A stretch of 64,000 nt of DNA from Deltaproteobacteria bacterium IMCC39524. GTDB lineage: Bacteria > Desulfobacterota > Desulfuromonadia > Desulfuromonadales > BM103. Position 1 is the first letter of the stretch. Every line of letters begins with the position of its first letter. The stretch lies in NCBI GenBank assembly GCA_029667085.1, contig JARUHJ010000002.1:310001-374000 (forward strand), read 5' to 3'. The translations under genes and the position numbers were made by a program. Positions 16,928 to 26,234 of this stretch are shown piece after piece. Under the pieces are notes generated by a model. The model was not told the DNA's origin. It did not search any database and was given only the letters and a program-made list of their open reading frames with translations.

Positions 16928-18193
16928 ATGACCACAGATCAATGGCTGCACGTCCTGGGACTCTTAGTCCTCTTTGTCTTCTCGGCCTTTTTTTCCAGTT
17001 CTGAAACAGCGCTCATGTCGATGGACCGCTTACGGGTCAAGTACCTGGCAGAAAAGGCGCGCCCTAGTGCCAAGAGTCTGGAGACACTTCTTTCCAAGCC
17101 TGACGATTTGCTGAGCGCCATTCTGGTCGGCAACAACCTGGTCAACATCATGATCTCGGTTTTTGCAACAGCTCTTTTTCTCGATCTGTTCGGGAAGGGG
17201 GGCGAATTAATGACAATTCTTATTTTGACCCCGCTGTTGCTGATTTTCTCGGAAGTCTGCCCCAAGACGTACGCAGCGACTTACCCGGAGAAACTCTCTT
17301 TCCGAGTGCTGCACCCGATCCGTTTCTTCATGTGGATGTTACGTCCGGTGACTGCCGTGGTCAGCGGTGTTTCACGTATCTTGACTCACTTCCTCAGGGG
17401 AGAAGATCAGACCCCTTTGATCTCCGAAGATGAAATCCGGTCAATTATCGAGTTCGGTGAAGAATCGGGGGTTGTCGCTGAAGATCAACGCCGTATGCTG
17501 CACGGCATTTTTGACCTTTCGCAGAGTCGCGTACGCGACGTCATGGTGCCGCGCACAGAGGTTGTCGGCATCTCTGTTGATGCAGCTTTTAAGGACGTTG
17601 TGCAGTTGACTGCTCAGGCCCGACATTCGCGTTTCCCCGTCTACGATGGTGATCTGGATAACGTGGTGGGTGTTATTCATTCCAAAGATGTTCTGAGTTA
17701 TCTCGAAAAGCCGGATCAGTTCTCATTGCGTGAACTGGCTCGACCTCCATACTTTGTCCCTGAAGCCAAGCCTATTGAAGCCCTGATGCAGGCCTTTCGT
17801 CGCAAGCACCTGCACCTTGCCATGGTTGTTGATGAGTATGGCGGGGTCGAGGGGATCTGCACTCTTGAAGATATTGTCGAAGAGATTGTCGGTGAGATCC
17901 ATGATGAGTACGATGAGGAGGATATCCTTGTCAAACCTCTTGGCGTAAATCTTTATCTTGTGGATGGCAGCGCCGCAATCCGTTACATCAACAGGCGCTT
18001 CGGGTTAAGTCTCTCCGAAGAGCATGTCAACACCCTGGCGGGTTTCCTGCTCAACTCTCTGGGGAGTATCCCTGAGGTTGGTGCGCACTGTGAGGTCGAT
18101 GGCGTTCTCTTTACCGTTCGCGAGGTTGAGGACCGGAGGATTGAGCAAATTGAGGTGCAGCTTCCTGGTCATAAAGACCAGAAAGGGCCGTGA
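16928..18193 (+). CDS. CorC/HlyC-type CBS-domain membrane protein (CNNM family)
   Basis: 421 residues. N-terminal CNNM/DUF21 membrane domain (about 1-190; helices LGLLVLFVFSAFFSSSETALM, NNLVNIMISVFATALFLDLF and TILILTPLLLIFSEVCPKTYA), then a CBS pair (about 200-320; DVMVPRTEVVGI, GVIHSKDVLSYL, MVVDEYGGVEGICTLEDI) and a C-terminal CorC_HlyC domain. Family members are linked to magnesium/cobalt efflux or export; the substrate here is inferred only. It is a single gene; the dcw promoter lies 223 bases downstream. Confidence 0.9.
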   Translation: MTTDQWLHVLGLLVLFVFSAFFSSSETALMSMDRLRVKYLAEKARPSAKSLETLLSKPDDLLSAILVGNNLVNIMISVFATALFLDLFGKGGELMTILILTPLLLIFSEVCPKTYAATYPEKLSFRVLHPIRFFMWMLRPVTAVVSGVSRILTHFLRGEDQTPLISEDEIRSIIEFGEESGVVAEDQRRMLHGIFDLSQSRVRDVMVPRTEVVGISVDAAFKDVVQLTAQARHSRFPVYDGDLDNVVGVIHSKDVLSYLEKPDQFSLRELARPPYFVPEAKPIEALMQAFRRKHLHLAMVVDEYGGVEGICTLEDIVEEIVGEIHDEYDEEDILVKPLGVNLYLVDGSAAIRYINRRFGLSLSEEHVNTLAGFLLNSLGSIPEVGAHCEVDGVLFTVREVEDRRIEQIEVQLPGHKDQKGP

Positions 18194-18415
18194 TGTTGTA
18201 AGGCTGTAAGGCCGGCCCTAAAGCCTTATCGCCTTTCTTGCCGTTTTATGGTTAAGACGTTTTCTTGAGGTTCGCTGCTATCTCATTGAAAAATATAACA
18301 TTGTATCTAAACCTGTTTTCCGACACTTTGTGAAGGCTCTCGAAATCACCTGCACATAAGCTGTTTTCCAACCTCCGTAAAATGGCCTAACCCCTTAAAA
18401 AAATGAAATAAATTC

Positions 18416-18444
18416 TTGACAGGCCCCCGTATGGCGACTATATT
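18416..18444 (+). promoter_or_regulatory. Near-consensus sigma-70 promoter of the dcw cluster
   Basis: TTGACA (18416-18421), 17-base spacer, TATATT (18439-18444), 47 bases before the mraZ start. This is the best promoter in the window. MraZ often represses its own promoter through direct repeats in this interval; I could not identify clear repeats here. Confidence 0.88.
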
Positions 18445-18491
18445 TGCCCAGAAGGTGGTGAATAGTGTAATTTTAGGCCAAAGAGGGCCAA

Positions 18492-18947
18492 ATGGGATTT
18501 CAGGGCGTTTATTACAATTCAATCGATGCAAAGGGGCGGGCCAGTATTCCAGCCAAGTTCCGCGAGCAGCTGAAAGAGAACAACCAGGAAGATATTCTGG
18601 TTGTCACTCAGGACCGTTGCGGTATCGTCGCCTACCCGCTCTCCGAATGGGAGGGCTTCCTCGAAAAATTCGCACAACTTCCGAACGACCAGTTTCGTGA
18701 AGACCTCTATTTTACAACCGTCACTCCCGCAACACATTGCACCTTTGATAAGCAGGGCCGAATCCAGTTGCCGCAATCCTTGCGAGAGTATTGCCAGTTG
18801 GATACGGACGGCGTGCGTGATGTTGTCATCGTCGGTGGCGCGCAAAAAATCCAGATCTGGAACAAGACACGATATATCGAAATGCTCGCCGAAGCTGAGC
18901 AGCGTCTGGCTGAGGATCGACAGAAGCGTTTCGACTTGGGGCTTTAG
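18492..18947 (+). CDS. mraZ: Transcriptional regulator MraZ
   Basis: 151 residues with two AbrB-like SpoVT/MraZ folds: YYNSIDAKGRASIPAKFRE (about 7-25) and CTFDKQGRIQLPQSLREY (about 80-97), the duplicated DxxGR signature. MraZ is a DNA-binding repressor of the division cluster and also inhibits RsmH function genetically. First gene of dcw; 2 bases before rsmH. Confidence 0.96.
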   Translation: MGFQGVYYNSIDAKGRASIPAKFREQLKENNQEDILVVTQDRCGIVAYPLSEWEGFLEKFAQLPNDQFREDLYFTTVTPATHCTFDKQGRIQLPQSLREYCQLDTDGVRDVVIVGGAQKIQIWNKTRYIEMLAEAEQRLAEDRQKRFDLGL

Positions 18948-18949
18948 TT

Positions 18950-19909
18950 ATGTCTTCGGGTGGGTTCAAGCATGTGTCGGTGATGGCCGAAGAGGTGATG
19001 CAATACCTTCAGCCACATAGCGGCGGTGTTTACCTGGACGGCACCCTTGGTGGTGCAGGTCATGCCCGGTTGATTCTCGAGGCGAGTTCTCCCGATGGTG
19101 TGTTGATTGGCATGGACCGAGATACGGAAGCTCTTGCTGCAGCGCAGAGAGAATTGGCTTCTTTTGGTGAACGAGTTGTTTTGCGACAGGGGAATTTCTC
19201 AGACATGTGTACGCAGCTCGACCAGTTGGAGATTGCTGCTGTTGATGGGATCCTGCTGGACCTGGGCGTTTCTTCCCATCAGATCGATAGCCCGGAGCGC
19301 GGGTTCTCTTTTCGCGAGGACGGGCCGCTTGATATGCGAATGAATCCGAAAGAGGGCGTCTCTGCCGCAACAGTGGTTGCAGAAACTGAGGCGGATGAAT
19401 TGAAAAGGATCTTTCGTGATTATGGTGAAGAGCGTTGGGCCGGAAAGATCGCCCGGGCCATCGTCACAGATCGTGAGAAAACGCCCTTTGTAACAACCCT
19501 GCAGTTGGCGGACCTGATCAGTCGGGTCGTGCCGGCAGGCAGGGGGCCGCAGCGGATTCACCCGGCGACCCGGGTTTTTCAGGCGCTGCGTATTCATGTG
19601 AATGGCGAGCTTGATAACTTGCGTACTGCTCTGGATACCGTATGGCTGCGCTTGAAGACCGGTGGCCGCCTGGTCGTGATCAGCTTCCATTCTTTGGAAG
19701 ATCGCATGGTCAAACAAGCCTTTCGCGCCCTGGCAACCGGGTGTGTCTGCCCGCCGCGTTTCGCTGTTTGCGCTTGTGGAGAACAACCGTCGGTTCGCGT
19801 ACTGACCCGTAAAGCCGTGCGTGCCACAGAATCAGAAACAGAAAACAACCCTCGAGCGCGCAGTGCAGTTTTGCGGGCCATGGAAAAACTCCCGGCGAAA
19901 GGGGAATAA
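18950..19909 (+). CDS. rsmH: 16S rRNA m4C1402 methyltransferase RsmH
   Basis: 319 residues. SAM-binding GTLGGAGHARLIL near the N-terminus, then ILLDLGVSSHQIDSPERGFSFREDGPLDMRM and SFHSLEDRMVKQ, all diagnostic of MraW/RsmH. With RsmI, encoded at 12,703, it makes m4Cm1402 in 16S rRNA, so both halves of this modification are encoded in this window. Overlaps nothing; ftsL starts 1 base after its stop. Confidence 0.97.
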   Translation: MSSGGFKHVSVMAEEVMQYLQPHSGGVYLDGTLGGAGHARLILEASSPDGVLIGMDRDTEALAAAQRELASFGERVVLRQGNFSDMCTQLDQLEIAAVDGILLDLGVSSHQIDSPERGFSFREDGPLDMRMNPKEGVSAATVVAETEADELKRIFRDYGEERWAGKIARAIVTDREKTPFVTTLQLADLISRVVPAGRGPQRIHPATRVFQALRIHVNGELDNLRTALDTVWLRLKTGGRLVVISFHSLEDRMVKQAFRALATGCVCPPRFAVCACGEQPSVRVLTRKAVRATESETENNPRARSAVLRAMEKLPAKGE

Positions 19910-19910
19910 T

Positions 19911-20228
19911 ATGCCTGATGCTATAGCAAGAGCTTTACCGAAGATTAATGGATTTACTCTGCGTCGACCGAACCTGCTTCCGGTGCTCGGTTTTATTTCC
20001 CTTTTACTGATGGTCTCGTTGTTCTTCGTCTGGTCCCGTGTTCAGGTGACCAGCCTGGAATATGAGATGTCGCAACTGGAGAGCAAGTTACGCGGCCTGC
20101 GTCAGGAAGCGAGCAACCTCTCCCTGGAAGCCGCCAGCCTGAGAGATCCCGAACGGATTGAGCGGGTGGCACGAAAAGAACTGAACTTGCGCCTGCCTTC
20201 GTCCGAGCAGGTGATAACGGTGGATTGA
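19911..20228 (+). CDS. ftsL: Cell division protein FtsL
   Basis: 105 residues. One transmembrane helix (about 22-43, LLPVLGFISLLLMVSLFFVW) followed by a leucine-zipper-like coiled coil (SLEYEMSQLESKLRGLRQEASNLSLEAASL). It is a bitopic divisome protein that works with FtsB and FtsQ. The sequence is variable, so the call leans on topology and position between rsmH and ftsI. ATG 19911 chosen with GGGGAATA upstream. Its stop overlaps the ftsI ATG. Confidence 0.85.
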   Translation: MPDAIARALPKINGFTLRRPNLLPVLGFISLLLMVSLFFVWSRVQVTSLEYEMSQLESKLRGLRQEASNLSLEAASLRDPERIERVARKELNLRLPSSEQVITVD

Positions 20229-22207
20229 TGAAAGAGCTGGAGAAAGGCGTACGTATTCGTATCCGGTTGATCGGGGTGATCTTCACCATCGGTTTTGCCC
20301 TGGTGACGATGCGCGCCTTTGATCTCCAGGTCATTCAGGAAGAGCAGTGGCACGAGCGTGCCGACCGCCAGCATCAGAAAACGATTCCCCTGACGCCACA
20401 ACGCGGGACGATCTTTGACAGTCAAGGTGAAGAGCTGGCCGTGAGCGTTGACGTCGATTCTATCTATGTCGAACCGCGCAAGCTGGAAGACCGTGCCGGC
20501 GCAACGAAACAGCTCGCAAAAGCTCTTGGCCTTCCCAAGTCAACGGTTAAGGCCAAACTCAAAGGTAACAGCAATTTTGTCTGGTTGAAGCGTCAGGTGA
20601 CGCCCAGCCAGAGCGAAAAAATCAAGTCATTAAGCATCAAGGGCGTGGGCATGATCAAGGAACCGCGTCGTTTCTATCCCAACTCGAATATCGCGGCTCA
20701 TCTTCTCGGTTTTACCGGGCTCGACCCGAAAGGGCTGGAAGGGCTGGAGCTCAAGTATGACAAGCAAATCCTTGGCCGGGGCGGCTACCTGGTCATGGAG
20801 CGCGACGCTCTGGGGCGCGGTCTCGGTTCAGGTTTGCCACAGGTTCAAGGCGCCACGCGAGGTAACGATCTCTACCTGACGGTTGATAAGAACCTGCAGT
20901 ATATCGCCGAACGGGAGTTGGCCGACGGCCTGCGTAAGACCGGTGCCAAGGCTGGAACTGTTGTGATGATGGAGCCGGCAACAGGCAAAATCATGGCGAT
21001 GGCCAGTTACCCGGAGTATAACCCCAACTCGTTCTTCCGCCACAAGCCTTCCCAATGGCGGAATCGTGCTGTCTGTGACAGCTATGAACCAGGCTCGACC
21101 TTTAAAGTGTTTCTCATGGCGGCCGCTCTCAACGAGGCCGTTGTCAGCACAAGTCAGAAGATCGATTGTGAAAATGGCAAGTATCGTGTCGGTGGCAGAA
21201 ATATCCACGACCATAAGAAGTACCAGAAACTGACGCCTGCCGAGATCATCAAGTACAGCTCGAATATCGGCTCGGCGAAAATCGGTAAAATGCTCGAGAG
21301 GAAGGCTTTCTACAGTTATCTCAGGGATTTTGGTTTCGGTCAGCAGACGGGAATCGACTTGCCGGGCGAGGCTGTTGGTCTGTTGCGGGCGCCGAACAGG
21401 TGGTTCGAAGCTGACCTGGCAAACATTTCCTTTGGTCAGGGCGTCAGCGTTACACCGATCCAGTTGGCTACAGCCGTATCCACGATTGCTAACGGCGGCT
21501 ACCTGATGGAGCCCTATGTTGTGGAACGTGTTGTCGACAGTCAGGGGCAGATAAGCCAACAGAATCGACCTCGCGTTGTGCGTAAGGTCATTGCCCGTGA
21601 TGTCGCACAGACGGTAACGCGGATGATGGAGATGACTACGGAAGACGGTGGCACCGCAACCCATGCCAGGGTCCCTGGTTTCCGGGTTGCAGGGAAGACC
21701 GGCACCGCACAAAAGGTTGACGCCGTGACCGGCACCTACTCAGTCGATAAAAGGGTGGCTTCCTTTGTTGGCTTCCTGCCGGCAGAAGATCCAAAACTGG
21801 TGATGATTGTCTCCCTTGACGAACCTTATAAGGTGGTTTATGGCGGTCTGACGGCGGCTCCCGTTTTCTCGCGGATTGCAGCCCAGGCCATGCAATACCT
21901 CAAGGTGCAACCGAGTGACGCGATCACTGCCAAAGATACCTTGCCGTCATTAGATCAGATTTTTATTGAGGCAACGGCTCAAGGTCGGCAGTTGGAGCAG
22001 ACCGTTGTCAATTCGGATATCTCCGGTGGGCCTCAGATGCCAAATTTTGACGGTTTGAGCTATCGCCAGGTCCTCGAGGTGATGGAAGAGAAACGGCTGA
22101 ACGTCAGCTTCCGGGGGCGTGGTCGAGTTGTTGAACAATCGCCTGGTCCGGGCGTGACGATACCCTATGGATCCCCGGTGTGGGTGCGCTTGTCGCCACC
22201 CACCTAA
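20228..22207 (+). CDS. ftsI: Peptidoglycan transpeptidase FtsI (PBP3) with PASTA domain
   Basis: 659 residues. Membrane anchor at 10-30, PBP dimerisation domain (PQRGTIFDSQGEELA), transpeptidase with SxxK Ser290 (STFK), SSN (344-346) and KTGTA (490-494). The C-terminus (about 600-659) is a PASTA domain (MPNFDGLSYRQVLEVM...SPGPGVTIPYGSPVWVRL), seen in some deltaproteobacterial FtsI and Spo-type PBPs. Cross-links septal peptidoglycan. ATG 20228 preferred over a TTG at 20225; it overlaps the ftsL stop. It is preceded by GTGATAACGGTGG rather than a clean ribosome site, so translation may depend on ftsL. Confidence 0.96.
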   Translation: MKELEKGVRIRIRLIGVIFTIGFALVTMRAFDLQVIQEEQWHERADRQHQKTIPLTPQRGTIFDSQGEELAVSVDVDSIYVEPRKLEDRAGATKQLAKALGLPKSTVKAKLKGNSNFVWLKRQVTPSQSEKIKSLSIKGVGMIKEPRRFYPNSNIAAHLLGFTGLDPKGLEGLELKYDKQILGRGGYLVMERDALGRGLGSGLPQVQGATRGNDLYLTVDKNLQYIAERELADGLRKTGAKAGTVVMMEPATGKIMAMASYPEYNPNSFFRHKPSQWRNRAVCDSYEPGSTFKVFLMAAALNEAVVSTSQKIDCENGKYRVGGRNIHDHKKYQKLTPAEIIKYSSNIGSAKIGKMLERKAFYSYLRDFGFGQQTGIDLPGEAVGLLRAPNRWFEADLANISFGQGVSVTPIQLATAVSTIANGGYLMEPYVVERVVDSQGQISQQNRPRVVRKVIARDVAQTVTRMMEMTTEDGGTATHARVPGFRVAGKTGTAQKVDAVTGTYSVDKRVASFVGFLPAEDPKLVMIVSLDEPYKVVYGGLTAAPVFSRIAAQAMQYLKVQPSDAITAKDTLPSLDQIFIEATAQGRQLEQTVVNSDISGGPQMPNFDGLSYRQVLEVMEEKRLNVSFRGRGRVVEQSPGPGVTIPYGSPVWVRLSPPT

Positions 22208-22230
22208 GATACGTGCTTGAGACGGACTTT

Positions 22231-23739
22231 ATGAAACTAGCGCAGATCCTGAAAAACTGTTCTTACCAGCAGGTGCATGGAGACATGGACCTTGAGGTGA
22301 CAGGTATGCACTACGATTCTCGACAGATCGGGGAGGGAGAGGCCTTCTTTGCCCTGCGCGGGGTTGTGAGCGACGGACACGATTTTATCCCCAGCGCGAT
22401 TGCCGGTGGTGCCGGGGTTGTCTTCTGTGAAGAACTTTTTGAAAGAACTGAGCAGGTCACGGTGGTGCTGGTTGATAATGCCCGGCAGGCCATGGCTTTG
22501 GCTGCCGCCGAGTTTTATGGCAATCCGACGGCAGATATGAAGGTCGTCGGTATTACCGGGACCAACGGTAAAACAACCATCACTTACCTGCTGGAAGAGA
22601 TCCTCGCACAGGCGGATTTATCTCCTGCCGTGGTCGGCACCATCAATTACCGCTACGGAACAGATTTGCGAAATGCTACGCACACCACACCGGAAGCTCT
22701 TGACCTGATGAAGCAGGTCCGGGATTTCCACAATAACGGTGCCCGCTCGCTGGTCATGGAAACCTCCTCGCACGCTTTGGAGCAATGTCGTGCTGATGGT
22801 GTGCACTTTGATGTTGGGGTCTTTACCAACCTGACACCGGAACATCTTGATTATCACATCGACATGGAGAGCTACTTCAAGAGCAAATACCATCTCTTCA
22901 AGGAGTTGCTCCCCCGCGACAATGGCCGGGCCGTTATCAATATAGACGACAGCTATGGTCAACGGCTGGCAGCCATGCTTCCCGACGCTCTGACCTGTGG
23001 ACGAGCCAGCAACGCCGATATTTATCCGGAAAGTCTGGAGATTTCGCTACAGGGCATCCGCGCCCGAGTGTCAACACCTTCGGGCGTCGTTGATGTCGCT
23101 AGTCCTTTGCTCGGTGATTACAACGCTGAGAACCTGCTTTGTGCCATCGGTGCGGCTGTCGCTCTTGGCCTGTCCCCGCAGGTGATTGCCTCCGGCCTGT
23201 CGGCCGCGACGGGTGTCCCTGGACGGCTGGAACAGGTAGAGAATGATCGAGGTGCAGTGATCCTGGTTGATTATGCCCATACCGGTGATGCTCTACGGCG
23301 TGTCATAGAAGCGATGCAGGCGCTGGCCCCAAAAAGAATTCTGACGATCTTTGGTTGTGGAGGTGATCGTGATCGCACCAAGCGTCCGATCATGGCTGAG
23401 GTTGCTGCCCGTGGCTCTAATATCGCGATCGCGACTTCGGATAACCCTCGCAACGAAGATCCTGCGCAGATTCTCAACGATGTGCGGGAGGGCCTGATCA
23501 AGGTCCACGCGCGCGAGTGGAGTACGGCGGAAGCGGCCAAGGGTGAGGGCAGGGGCTACGTTGTCATAGAAGACCGTCGTGCTGCCATTCAGTTCGCTGT
23601 AGATCTCCTGCAACCCGGAGACCTTCTCCTGGTCGCCGGTAAGGGCCATGAAGATTATCAGATACTCAAAAGCGGGCGTATTCACTTTGATGATCGGGAA
23701 GAGTTACGCAAGGCTCTGCAAGATGGAGGTCACCAATGA
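22231..23739 (+). CDS. murE: UDP-MurNAc-tripeptide ligase MurE (meso-diaminopimelate adding)
   Basis: 502 residues. ATP loop GITGTNGKTT (about 107-116). The amino-acid selectivity motif is DNPR (ATSDNPRNEDP, about 405), which specifies meso-diaminopimelate rather than lysine, as expected for a Gram-negative. Cytoplasmic third-residue addition to UDP-MurNAc-dipeptide. I chose ATG 22231 (MKLAQILKNC), which follows the ftsI stop by 23 bases; earlier in-frame TTG/GTG starts would overlap ftsI. Its stop overlaps murF. Confidence 0.96.
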   Translation: MKLAQILKNCSYQQVHGDMDLEVTGMHYDSRQIGEGEAFFALRGVVSDGHDFIPSAIAGGAGVVFCEELFERTEQVTVVLVDNARQAMALAAAEFYGNPTADMKVVGITGTNGKTTITYLLEEILAQADLSPAVVGTINYRYGTDLRNATHTTPEALDLMKQVRDFHNNGARSLVMETSSHALEQCRADGVHFDVGVFTNLTPEHLDYHIDMESYFKSKYHLFKELLPRDNGRAVINIDDSYGQRLAAMLPDALTCGRASNADIYPESLEISLQGIRARVSTPSGVVDVASPLLGDYNAENLLCAIGAAVALGLSPQVIASGLSAATGVPGRLEQVENDRGAVILVDYAHTGDALRRVIEAMQALAPKRILTIFGCGGDRDRTKRPIMAEVAARGSNIAIATSDNPRNEDPAQILNDVREGLIKVHAREWSTAEAAKGEGRGYVVIEDRRAAIQFAVDLLQPGDLLLVAGKGHEDYQILKSGRIHFDDREELRKALQDGGHQ

Positions 23740-25142
23740 TCCGCATGGACGTGCGCACCATTGCTGAAATCACCGGAGGCCATCTGATGCAGAATGGCGC
23801 GTCGGTAGAGCTGCAGGGTTTTTCAACAGACAGCCGCAATTTGCAGCCGGGTGAGTTGTTTATACCGCTTCGAGGCGATAACTTCGATGGCCATGATTAC
23901 ATGAACCAGGCGATTCAGAATGGAGCCGCCGCTTGTTTGAGTGAAGAGATGATCGGGGGCCTGCTGGTCCCGGTGATCAAGGTCAATAACACGCTCAAGG
24001 CACTGGGCGACCTGGCTGCAGCCATGCGACGTCAATTTGCCGGTCCGGTTGTCGGCATTACCGGCACTTCGGGGAAGACGACTTGCAAGGAGATGCTTGC
24101 AGCTATTCTGGAAAGTACGGGCCCCGGGCTGAAGTCGGCCGGCAACTTCAATAACCTGATCGGTGTCCCTCTGACCCTGTTTGAATTGCAGCCAGAGCAT
24201 CGTTGGGCCGTTGTCGAGATGGGCATGAGTGAGCGAGGTGAAATCTCCCGGTTAGCAGAAATCGCCCGTCCGAATATTGGCATGATTACCAATGTCGGCG
24301 CCGGCCACCTGGAAAACTTCGATGGCATCTCCGGCGTTGCAAGGGCCAAGGGCGAACTCTTTATTGCCCTGCCGAGCGACGGCGTTGCCCTGATCAACGC
24401 AGACGACCCGGAAGTGCTCCAGTTACCGGTTGCTAATGGTGTGAGAAGGGTCCTGTTCGGTACTGTTAGCGAGGCCGACGTAAAAGCCGAAAACATTGCC
24501 GGGCATAATGGCTCAGTCAGCTTTGACCTGGTTATCGAAGGAAAGGTGAAGAAGGTTGTCTTGCCTCTGCCCGGTCGTCACAACGTTGCTAACGCTCTGG
24601 CTGCTGCTGCCGCTGCTTACGTCATTGGTGTTGGCTTGGAGCAGATTGTCAGTGGATTACAAGCTTTCAAACCTTGTCCGGGGCGTATGGAGCTTTTTGT
24701 CCTCACTGAAGATATCGTCGTCCTTGATGACAGTTACAACGCCAACCCTCTCTCAGTCCACGCAGCCCTGGATGCTTTGCACGATCTCGGTTCGGCTGGT
24801 CGGCGTATAGCCGTTCTGGGAGATATGCTTGAGTTGGGGCCAACTGGCCCGGAGCTGCACCACCATATCGGAGCGCTCGCTGCGGAGCGAGTTGACTGGC
24901 TCTTTACCTACGGTGCTCTGGCTGAAGAAATTGCCAGGGGCGCGGTTGAGAGTGGTTTTCCGCAAGAGAGGGTGTTTAGCGCTACAAGTCATGATGAACT
25001 CGCCGCGAGTCTTCTCGAAATATTGCACAGCGGCGATCGGGTTCTGGTCAAGGGGTCTCGGGGCATGCGCATGGAAAAGGTGATTGACGCATTGCGTATT
25101 GCTCGTCAAACAACGGCTGTAAACGGCAACGGAAGAGGATAA
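23736..25142 (+). CDS. murF: UDP-MurNAc-pentapeptide ligase MurF
   Basis: 468 residues. STDSRNLQPGELFIPLRGDNFDGHDY at the N-terminus, ATP loop GITGTSGKTTCKEML (about 106-120), GNFNNLIGVPLTL and DSYNANPLSV are the MurF blocks. Adds D-Ala-D-Ala to UDP-MurNAc-tripeptide. ATG 23736 overlaps the murE stop (ATGA); mraY follows after 3 bases. Confidence 0.96.
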   Translation: MIRMDVRTIAEITGGHLMQNGASVELQGFSTDSRNLQPGELFIPLRGDNFDGHDYMNQAIQNGAAACLSEEMIGGLLVPVIKVNNTLKALGDLAAAMRRQFAGPVVGITGTSGKTTCKEMLAAILESTGPGLKSAGNFNNLIGVPLTLFELQPEHRWAVVEMGMSERGEISRLAEIARPNIGMITNVGAGHLENFDGISGVARAKGELFIALPSDGVALINADDPEVLQLPVANGVRRVLFGTVSEADVKAENIAGHNGSVSFDLVIEGKVKKVVLPLPGRHNVANALAAAAAAYVIGVGLEQIVSGLQAFKPCPGRMELFVLTEDIVVLDDSYNANPLSVHAALDALHDLGSAGRRIAVLGDMLELGPTGPELHHHIGALAAERVDWLFTYGALAEEIARGAVESGFPQERVFSATSHDELAASLLEILHSGDRVLVKGSRGMRMEKVIDALRIARQTTAVNGNGRG

Positions 25143-25145
25143 GAC

Positions 25146-26222
25146 GTGCTTTATCATCTGCTCTATCCACTACATACCGAGTTCTCGGTTTTCTATGTTT
25201 TCCGGTTTATCACTTTCCGGACGATCTACGCCGCGATCACGGCTTTGGTCATCAGCTTTCTCCTCGGCCCGTGGCTGATCGAGAAGCTCTCGGCGCTGCA
25301 AATGGGCCAAAGCATCAGAAAACTGGGCCCGGAATCGCACTTCAAGAAGGAAGGAACGCCGACCATGGGCGGTGCCCTGATTCTTTTTGCGATTGTTCTG
25401 CCGACCCTGCTCTGGGCTGATTTAACCAATCTTTACGTGTGGCTGACGCTGCTGGTTACGGTTGGTTATGGCATCATAGGTTTCGTCGATGACTTGTTGA
25501 AAGTAAGACTGAAGAATAGTGACGGGCTCTCGCCGCGCAAGAAAATGTTCTGGCAGATGTTGATCGCCTTTGGCGTTGGTTTGGTCCTGATGACCTACCC
25601 GGGATTCCAGACGACCCTGGCGTTTCCCTTTTTCAAAGGCTTCAATCCCGATCTTGGCTGGTTTTACGTGCCCTTTGCCATGTTGGTGATTATCGGTGCC
25701 AGTAATGCTGTCAACCTGACTGACGGCCTCGATGGCCTGGCCATCGGGCCGGTTATCATCGCAGCTGGGACCTACCTGCTCTTCGCTTATGTCGCAGGTC
25801 ATGCGACTTTGTCTGATTATTTGCAGATAACGGGCGTAACGGGGGCGGGCGAGCTTTCAGTACTCTGTGGGTCCATGATCGGCGCCGGACTTGGCTTCCT
25901 CTGGTTCAATACCTATCCGGCGCAGGTCTTTATGGGGGATGTCGGAAGTTTATCTCTTGGTGGTGCCATTGGAACGATTGCCGTGATTACCAAGCAGGAG
26001 ATCGTGCTCGTGATTGTAGGGGGAATCTTTGTTATGGAAGCGCTATCGGTTATCGTACAGGTCGCGTCTTTCCGCCTCTACGGCAAACGAATTTTCCGTA
26101 TGGCTCCGATCCACCATCATTTCGAACTGAAGGGTTGGCCGGAGCCGAAGATTATCGTGCGATTCTGGATTATTAGCATCATTCTGGCCCTGATTGGACT
26201 CTCAACGCTGAAGTTGAGGTAG
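25146..26222 (+). CDS. mraY: Phospho-MurNAc-pentapeptide translocase MraY
   Basis: 358 residues, about ten transmembrane helices. [16 protein letters not shown], the catalytic DD in [22 protein letters not shown] and the histidine-rich [10 protein letters not shown] are all present. Transfers phospho-MurNAc-pentapeptide to undecaprenyl phosphate, forming lipid I. GTG start at 25146 (VLYHLLYPL in the usual N-terminal position). Confidence 0.97.
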   Translation: MLYHLLYPLHTEFSVFYVFRFITFRTIYAAITALVISFLLGPWLIEKLSALQMGQSIRKLGPESHFKKEGTPTMGGALILFAIVLPTLLWADLTNLYVWLTLLVTVGYGIIGFVDDLLKVRLKNSDGLSPRKKMFWQMLIAFGVGLVLMTYPGFQTTLAFPFFKGFNPDLGWFYVPFAMLVIIGASNAVNLTDGLDGLAIGPVIIAAGTYLLFAYVAGHATLSDYLQITGVTGAGELSVLCGSMIGAGLGFLWFNTYPAQVFMGDVGSLSLGGAIGTIAVITKQEIVLVIVGGIFVMEALSVIVQVASFRLYGKRIFRMAPIHHHFELKGWPEPKIIVRFWIISIILALIGLSTLKLR

Positions 26223-26234
26223 GTGTTGTCTGTA

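Noticed and set aside
20828-21712. Minus-strand open frame inside ftsI
   Set aside because: Antisense to conserved transpeptidase motifs; a shadow frame.
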